From the NCBI GenBank assembly GCA_030562195.1, contig JAUJPP010000003.1:42352602-42416601 (forward strand): 64,000 nucleotides of DNA, read 5' to 3'. Under the pieces are notes generated by a model. That model worked only from the letters and a program-made list of their open reading frames with translations, did not search any database and was not told the origin of the DNA. The DNA comes from Nipponacmea schrenckii (lineage: Eukaryota; Mollusca; Gastropoda; Lottiidae). Shown here piece after piece: positions 32,566-45,800 of this stretch (positions within the stretch are counted from its first letter, which is position 1; each line of letters starts with the position of its first letter). Both the position numbers and the translations under genes were made by a program.

Positions 32566-35500
32566 ATGAATTTACCACGTCTATCTAGTGCTATAAGAGT
32601 ATTTTCTGATGTAACAGTTGAATATCCAGAGTTAAAGAATGATGACTTGTCATTAAGAAGATTGAACCAATCAAAAACAGAAAAAAATGAAGGATTGAGT
32701 TGGAGTGAATTGTCCAAAGCTGTTAAAAAACATGGGAAAGTAGATTCAAAAGTTATAACTACTGCACTGAATGATTTGTTGTCTAGTGCACGTTCAATAG
32801 GTAAACATTATTTTGTATAGGTGTAGTTCTTATTTAGTTTTGGAATTTAGGCTGACGTGCATTTATTTTTTATAGAGTAGATTTATTTGTTATAAATTTG
32901 ATTGTGATGTCTTCACTTTACTAAACTAAATATTATCTATTTTTAGTTTCTTCAGATGCAGATGGAGAAACAGTTGAGGCTGCAGCTGCTTTTCTTTTTG
33001 AATTATTTAAAACTTCAGAAGTTGTTGGCCAAAGGGAAACAACAAAACTAAGAAATACATTTGGCCCATTCCCTGCATCTGCTGCTACTAAAACATGTAG
33101 TATTGTAAAGAGGTTATCAGGATGGTTACCTGATGAATTATTAGAAATTGGTGGTCTGGAGACAGGAAGACAAGATGGTGATGGGGAAGCTGATGATTTT
33201 GAATTTGGCAGTAACATCAGATTTACAGGCATCAATGAAGAGTATGAGGAGGATTACTCCAGTTCAGAGTCTGAAGATGAAAAACCAGAAAACAAAGAAT
33301 GGGATATTGGTTATTCAGCTAATGGAGCTTGTTCTGCTACATCTTTTAAAGAAAGAGAACCAAATGTCAGCAAACCTAAAAAAGATATGAAATGGTTAGA
33401 GACAGAAATAAGAAAGTATTTTAATGATGATGAATCTCTGGGTTTATCTATATCACAGTTATCACAAACTGTATTTGATGTTTTATCTTCAACTAGAACA
33501 GACAATGAATTACAAAATGAGGTAATACTCTTAGTTTCTGTAAAGCTGAATTAATAATTAATCCTTCTGTCATCTGTGGTATTCCTACTACTTTGACGTC
33601 TGACTCAATTAAGCATTAAATGCTTATTTTATGAATGTTTGTTAAAAATATTTTTTTGGTTTTTAATTTGGCTTTTTTTTTTTATGTAATTGCTGCACAC
33701 ATCATGTTTATTAATATTGTAATATCCAAAATAAGGGAAGTAGACTACAGAAATAATTATATGATGTTGTATTTTCATAAGATTTTAGCAGGAGGTTATC
33801 TTGCATTTTATTTTAATTGCAGCTCTTCGATTTACTTGGTTTTGACAGATTTGAGTTAATTCAGATGTTATTAGAGAATCGTAAGAGGTTGGTCCGATCA
33901 GTAGTAACTGAGGTTACTAAAGCTGTTTTAGCAACTGTACCAAGTAAGTCTGATTTCTAGGAATAAAAACAATACCCCTGTATCCCTTAAGTTTATTCTT
34001 AGGTTGTTGTATCCAAATGTTGAATTAACTTTTAGAACAGTATTTTAGTGTCAGTTCTTTAACAACAGAAAGTTTCATGGCATACCAATGATTTACTGCT
34101 GGCTCTACATTTTATTTGATAATAATAATACAAATGTTCCATACTTTTGTCAATGTTTTCTCTTATATTTAGAACCTAAAAATGATCGTCCATTACATGG
34201 TTGTCAAATTACTGTACAGGTAAAATCTTCTTTATATATTGTACTCAAAAATTGATATGTTTGAAAAAAATACACCATAACAGACAACGAAAGGACAGTG
34301 ACAAACACTGATGTTTACAATGAAGGAAGTTCTACCAGGACAGTGGCACTAAAACCTACCCTGTCTAATTCCAACTAATCTACTACAACTTTAAGACTAA
34401 TTTGAAGAACTACAAAGACCCTTACTATATGGAATATTTTTCAGTCAGAAGAAGAAAAAAGATTAGCTAAGTTATATAGAAAAGAAGAAAAGAAATTGTC
34501 TAAAAAAGGAGGTAAAAAGTCAGATGATCAGTCAGGGGATAAGAAGTTTGATCCAAGAGAATTAAAGCTACAAAGGTAAACAATCTTAACTTTAGATAAA
34601 AAATTTCTTTGGACTATGATATAATTGAAAATAGGGTTGAAATGCACCCAGAAATTGATACTGCCATTTGTAAATTCAAAATGGTAACTGCGATTTTTGC
34701 TTTCTGGACATTTTTCTTATCATTGATAATGATTGACTATTAGTTGTTTATTATTGGTTAAATAATTTAGAAATATGTATGTTATTCTTTACATTGTTTT
34801 GCAGGGAAGCAGCTTTACGTTCTGCTGCCACAGCTCCCTTGTTTAGATCAAATAGACCATCTTACCAACCCAGAGAAAAATACCCATTTGTTTTTGATAC
34901 ATATGAAGAGGCTAGACAGTCATCAGCCTATGTGGGAGGAGCTAAGGTATTCTTTTTAAGCAATATTTATGTTTGTGATGGCAGCCAAAATGCTGATTGT
35001 GGAAATTCTTTTTGCTCTGCTCATGTACCTTTTATGTTCCTATATTGACAAATTGATTGCATTGCCAAAATCAGTTGTCCTGATGAGTATTGTATACCCG
35101 AAACATCTAATAAGAACATAAGGCCAGACCAATTTATTTTCTTGTTTTACGGATCCGCCGACCCACATTTTCAGGAAATCCGAAAAAAAAAAACCAAAAT
35201 CAGCTCCGACGAAAAAAAAAACAACCTCCATTCCTGATCAAAAAAAAAAAACATCTTTTGATTCAGCGAGTTCAACTTCTGATTTGTTGTAAATTAGAAC
35301 TAAAATAATTGTGGATCTAAGCATTTTTTAGTAATAAACTCACTTCCAAAAATTACTCCAGGAAGATCAACAAAAAAATTATTCCCAAAATTACAAAAAA
35401 CGCTGCTACTTTGACTTTCGTCCATGAAAGCAATGATAGTCTCGATCACCCAAATGTCACGGATGTTCTGCTAATGCACTCGGACAATGGTTCTTTTTTT

Positions 35501-36819
35501 TTGGATTGAAATAATATTGCTAAAACCTGCGCATTCATTATATGCAAGGCATTCATAATGATGTTTCTTATTAATTGTGAAAAATTACGGAATAACCATA
35601 TAGTTGTACACTTAAGTTATTACAATGAAATGTTAATTCGGTTCTTTTTCAATATCAAAATTATTTTTTTGTTGCTATGGGGTTTTCCTAGGATTTCCCG
35701 CCAACTTTTACTGAACCAATCATGTTCATTCTTTTATACAACTACACAATAGCCAGCCAATGAAATACGATTTCACAACTAGCTCTTTCAGAGATCGATG
35801 GAATTTGGAAAAGCGTGTGGATGAAATGACATTTTATTTTGTTTTTCTGTTTATGCAAATGGCTTCACGCTCTTTTAGTGTTACCGTAATAAGAGCTCTG
35901 GAAAATCTAAATCAGCTCTCCCCTCGTCTAGTACTAGTAGTAGTGCCAGTGGTGACAAAGAACCGAAGAAACAAGAAAAAATGCCTTTGATGTGTTGATG
36001 ACTAGTAGTATTAAATATGATTGTTTACCTTCTACAAAAAACTTTGAAAATACTAGAAAAGATCATAAGATGTTTAATGACATTCTCTAGAATTCTTGAA
36101 AGAACTGAATGTTGGATTCACAGCCCATAATGTTTTCGACTTTACATTAACTGGGAAGCATTTTGTAAGCACACTTCACTCCACATTATGGTATATAACT
36201 TCACAGCATCAGAAGTTTAAAGATCGTGGTTTACTAATTCCAGAAATATTCCAAGCATTTTCTGGATATATGATATTTCTGAATTATGGGGCTGAAATTT
36301 GATATGGCAGTGGCACAATACCCATGATTGAATAAACTGCTCTGTTGTCCTCAAACTATACAGCTGGGATTGGTGTGGATGTTTTTTTTTTTTCCCCTCC
36401 TACCCTCAATTTTGGTCCTTTTTTTTTTTCTTTCCCTCCTGCCTTTACAGATTTTTTCCAAAAAAATCCGTAAAACAAAAAAAAAATTGGTCTGGCCTAA
36501 TGTATATTATGTAAATTATATGTACAGACATATTGGTATACAACTGATTCTTTCATACACAAAGATTAAATGATTTATATTGTAACTATTTGAAGAATGT
36601 AAATTTTTGAAACATTTTGTATAATAAAATTATTTAAAATGTATTTTGCTCCGTTTTTTTTAATGTGATTTCAAACTATTTTATTATTGCTAGCTGTATT
36701 TACCTGGGGGTTTTGATAAAACTGATAGTAAATTATATGAAGAGATTAATATGCCACCAAGTGATCCTGCCCCTGTTGATATTGGTAATAAATTAGTACC
36801 TATTGATTCATTAGATGAG
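32566..36819 (+). CDS. ASCC3: ASCC3 exons 1-7, N-terminal region
   Basis: The start [17 protein letters not shown] aligns with the conserved ASCC3 amino end, which supports the ATG at 32566. Residues about 1-459 include [10 protein letters not shown], a long acidic insert ([21 protein letters not shown] near residue 165) that looks lineage-specific, [20 protein letters not shown], and a basic coiled-coil-like stretch ([20 protein letters not shown]). The region precedes the first helicase cassette and, from known family biology, carries the partner-binding and autoregulatory segments. Intron 6 (34947-36693) is enlarged by a PIF/Harbinger-type insertion. Confidence 0.9.
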
Positions 36820-39800
36820 GTCAGTATTTAACCTTTACAATCATACTAGGGTAATACTGAGCATAATCCTATATGCCAATCTGGGACTAATCTGCTTATC
36901 TAAGAAAATGTAGCATTATAGTGGAATATTTACTTTTCTACTATCTCACCCCTCTTTCAATCAAAATGGCATTTTTTTTTTTCGATGAATCGTAGATTGT
37001 CACATGACTGACTGGAAGTATGAGTGTCACTCAATGATTTAATGTAGTATTAATTAGAAAATAAGTTTTTACAATAATGAAAGATAAAATATAGGAATAT
37101 ACATGTAAATATAGGAACTAAACATTGATCAGTTGGTCTCCATACTATTATTGATTTGTAACTACAATTAATTTGACAACAAACCTACATGATAAAAACT
37201 TCATCATTTATTAAGTTTGTCACCAATAATGCTTTTAAGATACTGTTAAAATTATTGAAAGTTGAGATACATTTGTGTTATCCAACATTCTATATGTTGG
37301 AATTACAACTATGCAAAAATTATTTAATAATTCTTCAAGATGTGTCAACAGAACCAGGTAATAAAGGTGAAATACCTACATTACTGAACTAGTGTACTCA
37401 TTGATAAGCTATCTTTGTTTATTTATTTAGATTGGTCAGTTAGCCTTTAAAGGAATGAAAACATTAAATCGTATACAGTCAGTGGTGTTTGATTCAGCAT
37501 ATAAAACTAATGAAAACCTGTTAATTTGTGCTCCAACTGGTGCTGGTAAAACTAATGTGGCTATGTTAACAATATTACATGAAATAAAACAACATTTATC
37601 ACAAGGAATTATCAAAAAAGATGAATTTAAGGTACTGTAACAAAGTATTTAAGTTAATATCAGTAAGCATAGTTTCCCCTATTAATGTATTCAATGCAAC
37701 TACTTGAAACTTTGTCAATCTGTTACTTTAGAAGTAAAGAGCCTATTGATTGGTTTGGGCTTTTAGCTTTGTCCAAGATCAGAATAAGTAGAGATAACAA
37801 TATTTACAGTAGACAATACAGAAACATGCTTGAAGCTTAATCTAAAAAGTAGAGATATGTTGTCCATTTTGAGAGTCATCTAGGTTCTTGAATATGTTTA
37901 CAGGTTGTATATATAGCACCAATGAAAGCTCTAGCAGCTGAAATGGTGAGAAATTTTGGAGGAAGATTATCACCATTAGGTATAACAGTAAAAGAATTAA
38001 CTGGTGATATGTCTTTAACCAAACAGGAAATCCTTAAAACACAGGTCTGTTTCTTCTTTAGAAATAAAACAAAAACCAGACTGCTCCTTGATTGTAACAT
38101 TTTAAATGGTAAGGCCACACCAAATTTATTTTCTGTTCTTCGGAATTTTTTGAAAAAAAATAGGTACGAGCGAACGATTTTTTTTTTTTAATTTTTAAAA
38201 AAAAAAAAACAAGGTTTCAGAATACTATTGTGATTTTTCAGGTACGGATGTATTTTTTTAATTTTAAAAAAAAAAATTGAGCTGCAGACAGATTGAACAA
38301 TGCTATTCTCTAGCCCCAAAACTAAGATGGGGCAAAACTAAGTCTGCAGTGTGTGTAGTAATTGGAAAATTTTAGATGTTTCATTTAGTAAGTGAATCTG
38401 TACTAGACTGTGTACTAGAACAGATTCACTATAAATTAAATGAAACAACTAAAATGTTCCAATTACTGTGAGTTATGTAAGGATCCAACTAGACTGAATC
38501 ATCTACCTGCCTTCAGCAGAGAGACAGAAGACCAAAGTATGAAAATATCATGAAATAGCACAACCAAATTGGTTGTGTTAAAATATTCGTCTTCCTTGGT
38601 GTTTTTTTTGTATCAAAAAGTTTCAATTTTCCTGTATGTTAATAGGTCAGCTACATACCACCCTTATTTAAGGCTTATTTTAGATATGCATGTTTGGTTC
38701 ATACTTCAGAATGCACTGCACAAGCTTTGCTACAATTGTAGAGAGTGCTCACCAATCGTGAACACACACACATTTGAATTTGAAAATTAACTATAGAAGG
38801 TTTATCTTCATCTGAAAGCTTTAATAAATATCAACAACCAACGAACAAATCAAAAAATGCATTGTGAAAGTCTATTTTTAGTCCTCTCTTGGTCGCTTTC
38901 TAAAATATTTCCTTCCCCATGATCTTGCCTATAAACCCTTGGATTGACATCTTTGAAAGTGCATTCTGCTGAAATATCCAAAGCCGTGTAAGGCAACAGA
39001 GTGTTTGACATGGATCGCATTGTGACAATCAAAAGCATCCTTTATAAGTTTTTGTCGCTGTAAAAGGGCCTACAAACACATGGCCATTCTAAGAAAAAAA
39101 TTCCGGAAGCAGACGTTGCTAAGGTACCGATATGGGTGTACTCGAATCATGGTTCTGTGGTGTCGCTCGATAATTTTGTAAACTTAATTTTTTTCTCTTG
39201 GCCCATTTGTTGATTTTAACGATCTTGATTAAGGACAATTTTGGCAATTCAAACCAATTAATGTCCTTGATTTATAAAGGTTATTATAATGCTGAGAAAA
39301 TAATATGTTACAAAGGAATTCCATGGTTGAGTATTCTTCAGGTCGAACTTGATTGAAAGTTTCACGACACTCTCGGACTCTAACCTCTGGCATTACTGTG
39401 ATTGAGTCTGTGATAACAATTATTATTTCTTATATATCTTGACTTTATTCATAAATAACATTCAAAAGGCATAATCATGAATGACGAGACGAGAGTGTCA
39501 GGAGAAGAATACTAGACCCAGATCTAGCAGACTAAGAGTTATATGTATTGGGCATCAGTATCATCGTTCCAACGCCGAACGAACAGTGCGCTTGCCTCGT
39601 TTTGAAATAATTGACATTGAAGAAATGGACTAGGCTATATTTTGTTGATGAAAAAGCGAAACATAATATAACTCTATTTCAGGCATATTTACTTTTCAAA
39701 ATAATAAGGTACGGGCCGAAATTTTTTTATTTTAAAAAAAAAAACGGGTTTGCAGATAATAGATTCACCGACGTAAGTACGGATTGAATTTTTTTTTTTT

Positions 39801-42800
39801 AAAATAAAAAAATACAATTTGCAATATCAGGTACGGGAAATCCCGACGAACAGAAAATATAATTGGTGTGGCCTAACTTAAATGTTATTGAGTTAATCAT
39901 GATGACGATGAAACTGACAAATAATATGTTGCAACAATCATTAACAAAACATTTTTGAACGTAAAGGTTTAATAAGTTAATTAATGTGGTAGTTATTTGA
40001 AATAGGAATTATAAATTTTAGATGTTGGTAACTACACCAGAGAAATGGGATGTTGTAACAAGAAAGAGTACTGGTGATGTAGCTCTAGCTCAATTAGTAA
40101 AATTACTAATTATTGATGAAGTTCATTTATTACATGATGATAGAGGTCCAGTTATAGAGACATTGGTAGCTAGAACTATACGACAGGTAAAGACTGTCAA
40201 ATTTATTTCTGTTTTTCAGTGATGCATTTTGAATTACCCTGTTTAAATTAAAGGTCCTCTTTCATGATCTATTGTTAAGGTGCTATTCCATGCTGTAGTA
40301 CTAATTTTGGTTCATTTATCTTAGGTGGAGAGTTCACAAAGTATGATTCGTATTGTGGGGTTATCAGCTACATTACCTAACTATTTAGATGTTGCTAGAT
40401 TTCTGAATGTTAACCCCTATGTTGGTTTATTTTTCTTTGATGGAAGATTTAGACCTGTCCCATTGGGGCAAACATTTATAGGTAAGATTTATTTCATTAT
40501 TGTCTATATTATGAACAGTACAATGCTAGTGGAATTTACAGAGATGAAAAAAGAGATATCAAGGTGTTGACATAAAATATAAGATCTGATACCATAATAA
40601 ATATAAGTTCCACCAGAAAAGACAGAACCGATTTAATTGGTTTTGTTGTAATATTCAATTATTGTATAGTTATTGTCATTTATTTAATTTTCAAGGTATA
40701 AAAACTACCAATAAAATTCAACAGTTACAAGATTTTAATACAGTTTGTTATGAAAAAATACTAGAAGATATTAAAAAAGGACATCAGGTAAATGAATAAT
40801 TATTTTTTCATTGATTTAAGGTACATTTCATAACTTATACCATTTTCTCTTAGATTATACGTTTCCTTGGAGCTCTAGAGGGTATGAATTATATTTACAT
40901 CAAAAAATTTATTGTTATGATTTCTATTTACTATTACATGTATTTATAATGTACTTATTAATTTGTGTTTTTTGTTTGTTGATAGGTAATGGTATTTGTA
41001 CATGCTCGTAATGAAACAGTAAGAACAGCTATGGTGCTATTAGAGATGGCTAGAAATCAAGGTGATATCAAACTATTTACACCAAATAATTCTTCTAGAT
41101 ATGGTGATTTTCAAAAATCTGTAAGTAGATCTATTCCACTTTAGACAATGTCTGTAAATATGGACTGTCTAAGCTTTATTGAGTAGAATTTTCTTGTTGT
41201 CTATATTTCTATATTGTTCAGCTTATATCCACTTTCCTGATAAATACCAGTATTTTGTATTCAAAAGAAGCCAACAAGAATGATAAAAACAATATAGGCA
41301 ACCCCTTCATAATAATATTTCTAATATTTCTAGGCGTCTCATTCACGTAACAGACAATTAAAAGAACTGATGCCTGAAGGATTTGGTATACATCATGCTG
41401 GTATGCTGAGACAGGACAGAAATTTAGTAGAAAAATATTTTGCTGATGGACTGTTGAAAGTCATCTGTTGTACAGCAACATTAGCTTGGGGTGTGAATTT
41501 ACCAGCTCATTCTGTTGTGATAAAGGTACTTTTCACTTTTTTTTTGTCATGCAAACGAATATTAATGCTAGAAAAACTGTAAGAAATGACAAAATGGAAG
41601 TAAATTTTGACCATTTATTCATTTGATAAAAAAGTTACTTTTTCTATATCTTTCAGCAAAGTAATGTCTATACTTGGGGATTGTTGGAAAAAAATTATCA
41701 TAACAAACAGATCAATATTTTTATGTGATATATTTTCATCTATATTTACAGGGAACCCAAATCTATGATGCTAAAAGAGGAAGCTTTGTAGATTTAGGTA
41801 TTTTAGATGTTATGCAGATATTTGGTCGTGCTGGTCGACCACAATATGATAAATTTGGTCATGGTACTATATTAACAACACATGATAAACTGTCCCATTA
41901 TTTATCATTAATGACTAGACAGAATCCTATAGAAAGTCAATTTATAAACAGTTTAACTGATAATCTTAATGCTGAGGTAAGCCATGTATAAAATACTTAT
42001 TGACATCTGTTTATTAATAGTTGAAAAGTTTGTTCAGTATGATGAGAGCTCCACATCTTTTTCTGGTCAATTTCTTATTTGTGGATGAATTATAGTTGAT
42101 TTTGTTTAGTGATCTACAAAAGTTACCTTCTATTATATAAACTAGATATAATCTGGTTACTTATACAATGTTTACCATTTCTCATGTTGAAGACAATTGT
42201 AGATGTAAAACCCTGTTTACTAAGATAGTCTTTGTATGTTATATACAGGTAGCTTTAGGTACTGTTACCAATGTAGAAGAAGCTGTAAAATGGATAAGTT
42301 ATACCTATTTATTTGTTCGAATGAGAATCAATCCATTAGCTTATGGTATTAATTACAACAAATTAGAGGTAAAGTTTAGTACTACAAAAACAAAATTTTA
42401 ACTTTTGAAGGGTAAGGGTGACTGACATTGAAGTAGAACTTAGTCAATGGTATGCTCTCACCACCAACGCTCCCATCTGGTTTCTTATAGTTCAGTTTTT
42501 ATTTACACCTTTATTTCCATATATATATATATAATTTTGTAGACTGATCCAATGTTAGAGAAACATAGACATGATTTGATAATAGCTGCTGGCAGAAGAT
42601 TAGATAAAGCTAGAATGATCCGATTTAACGAAGCTACGGGATATTTTGCCTCCACTGATTTAGGGAGAATATCTAGTCATTTCTATATTAAATATGACAC
42701 TGTGGAGGTAAGTTAGCTATGTTATTTTCAACCTATATTTATCATGTGTCCTGGGAGCTAATAATAAGAAGTGGCCACTTGTAGAAAATAATCCATCATT

Positions 42801-45800
42801 TTCTGTTACATTCCACCTAAGGTAAATCTTTATGGTAAATGTGGTGAATTATAACATAAGGGTAAAGACAAATAAAATTTCCTGAAGCACCACTGAAACT
42901 GCAATCTTTTGATGTAGGCAACCCAAACATGTGTTTTATGATGTTTTAAACAAAGGATGATTTTCTAAAGCATTTAAAAAAAAACCATTATTATCTGAGG
43001 TTATTGATTTAAAAAAACCGATGATTGCTTATATTGTCTTTGCAATTGTTGTAGATTTTTTTTTTAAATTGTGTAAATTGTAGGTCACATTGATTTTCAG
43101 CAATAATTCAATCTTATAAGATGTAATAAGTTTAAATTATTTATTTACAGGTTATAAATGAATCGTTTGTATCTCTGATGACAGAGTCTGATATATTATC
43201 AGTTGTTTCTAGAGCTCAGGAGTTTGACCAAATTAAGGTAAATAATTTGATTATCTTATCTTTGGCATATGAAACATATTGAATTAGATGAGGTTGGCTT
43301 TAGGCCGAATCAATAGCATGTTATGCACAAGCAAGAAAAGAATGTGAAACAGAAAAAAAACTTGATATATGAAAAAAGAAAAAAGAGTTTGAATGATAAA
43401 TACTAAAAGACTATTTTATAAAACTATCCTTATGGAAGAAAGTTTAAATGAGCTCTGGTTTATAATGAACTAGGTTCGAGAAGATGAGATGGTAGAACTA
43501 GATATGTTGATGAAGAATGAGTGTGTAATGTCGGTACCAGGTGGTAAAGAGAATACCTATGGTAAAGTGAATATATTGCTACAATCTTACATCTCTAGAA
43601 CACAGTTACAAAGTTTCTCACTCATATCAGATTCAGCTTATGTTGCTCAGGTATTTATTTTGTATGATTTTTGTAAATGATACGTTGCTTTCCCTCTATT
43701 TGTAAACCTGATGACTGCTGATAGAAGGGACTGACATTGAAAAAGTGTCTAGTCATTCGTAAGGGACAAAGATCTCTCAACAATTGGAAATCTCAAAAAC
43801 AGTAGGCTACCCAATGAGTAGGAATTTGAAATTTCAAATCATTTTTCTGCTGATAGACAGAACCAGAACTTTATCAAAACAATTGATGCAACTGTCCTAT
43901 ATTTTATGAAATCCTGTCTGTTTGTTTGCATTAATAGTTACAAATTATACTCTTTATACAGAATGCAGCAAGAATTGTGCGAGCTCTGTTTGAAATGGCA
44001 TTAAGACAAGGCTGGCCTTTGATGGCTAGTAGACTATTATCATTATGTAAAGTGGTAGATAAAAGATTATGGGGATATGAAAGTCCATTACATCAATTTG
44101 CATCACTCAGTCCTGATATACTAAGAAAATTAGATGATAGAAATTTAACTATTGACAGATTGAGAGAAATGGATGCTAAAGAAATAGGTAAGTTCTAAAA
44201 GCCTGGTTTACTTCTTGAAGAGTAACATTCCTCAAATTATCAATCAAACTACCGGTACAATTAGTGAAACAGTTTGATATAATCTACATTAAATTTGACA
44301 CAAGAGATGCAATTAGTCAATTTTTTCTGTAGCGAGGAGCAGTTGTCAGTAACATTTTTATACTTGTAGAATTGAATTTTCTTCACTTGTTGTTATATTC
44401 TTTGCAGGTCATATGATACATCATGTAAGAATGGGTAGTGCTGTTAAACGATGTGTAGAACAACTACCTAATTTAATACTAGATGCTACTATACAACCTA
44501 TTACTAGAACAATACTCAGAGTTCGTCTTCATATTACACCAGACTTTACCTGGGATGATAAGGTACTGTCAGTATATATTTTGTTATTATTAAATATTCG
44601 TGGTGGTTTGTATACCCTCTAATGAAGGGTTCGGAATGTGATTCCAGGATAAGTTTCAGATTGTTCCCTGTCAATGATGCAGATTTTAGAAACTGACATG
44701 GAAATAGTGTAGTAGTCTGATTGGACAATTAACTTGTTTTCATGACCTTAATTAGCAGCATATCATTTCTTTTAGATATAAGACACTCTCAAGGTTATAG
44801 CAAGGATGTTGTGAGTTGTGCTTTACATTTTTTATATAAAATTCCTCTATAGCACAAGATTTCTTATGATTTTTATTTCAGGTTCATGGAACTGTTTCAG
44901 AACCATTTCAAATTTGGGTTGAAGATCCTGAAAATAATCATATTTATCATTCAGAATATTTCATGTTACTTAAAAAACAGGTGAGAATCCTTCATAATCA
45001 TCTTTGTTTTTAAATTTCTATGGAGTTTATATGTTGAGGTGGACATTCAGCCTTGTCAAGAGTTTCATAATCTTGTTTCAGTTGTTTTTAACAGTATCTT
45101 GTATTACATCTATACAAACCTTGAATACTATTGTGTTGATTGTACTTGATAGGTGAAACTGGGTGAAATGCAAACTCTAGTATTTACAATACCAATATTT
45201 GAACCATTACCAAGTCAGTACTATATAAAAGCTGTATCAGATAGATGGTTAGGTTCAGAAACCATGTGTGCTATATCATTTCAACATTTAATATTACCTG
45301 AAAAACACCCCCCTCATACAGGTGAGCTACTGCTTCCTTTATTATTCTAGTCAAATATCATTATTGAAAATTCTAGAAAAATTTTCATTCAGAGATTTGT
45401 AAATTTCTTCATTGGCAAAGTGTTTTCCTTCTTCATAGTTCCAGTGTGGAGGAAAAAATTCTACTCAAAACTGTGATGATTACATTTGTCTTGCTATTTA
45501 TAGCTTTGTAAATTCCTATAGTCTGTATTCTTCTTACTCTAAACATTTCAATTATGCAAAACTGTTTTTTTTTTTTTGCAGAATTACTTGATCTTCATCC
45601 ACTACCAGTAACAGTTTTAAATGATCCCAAGTTAGAGGCTTTATATAAATTTACCCATTTTAATCCTGTACAGACCCAGATATTCCATACATTATATCAT
45701 ACAGATTGTAATGTGTTGTTAGGAGCACCAACAGGATCGGGAAAGACTATAGCAGCAGAGTTAGCTATATTTAGAATCTTCAGAGAATATCCCGGTTGTA

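Noticed and set aside
34779..35048. Extension of ASCC3 exon 6 past GGAK
   Set aside because: The donor GCTAAG|GTATTC fits family length and phase; the extra residues are intron.
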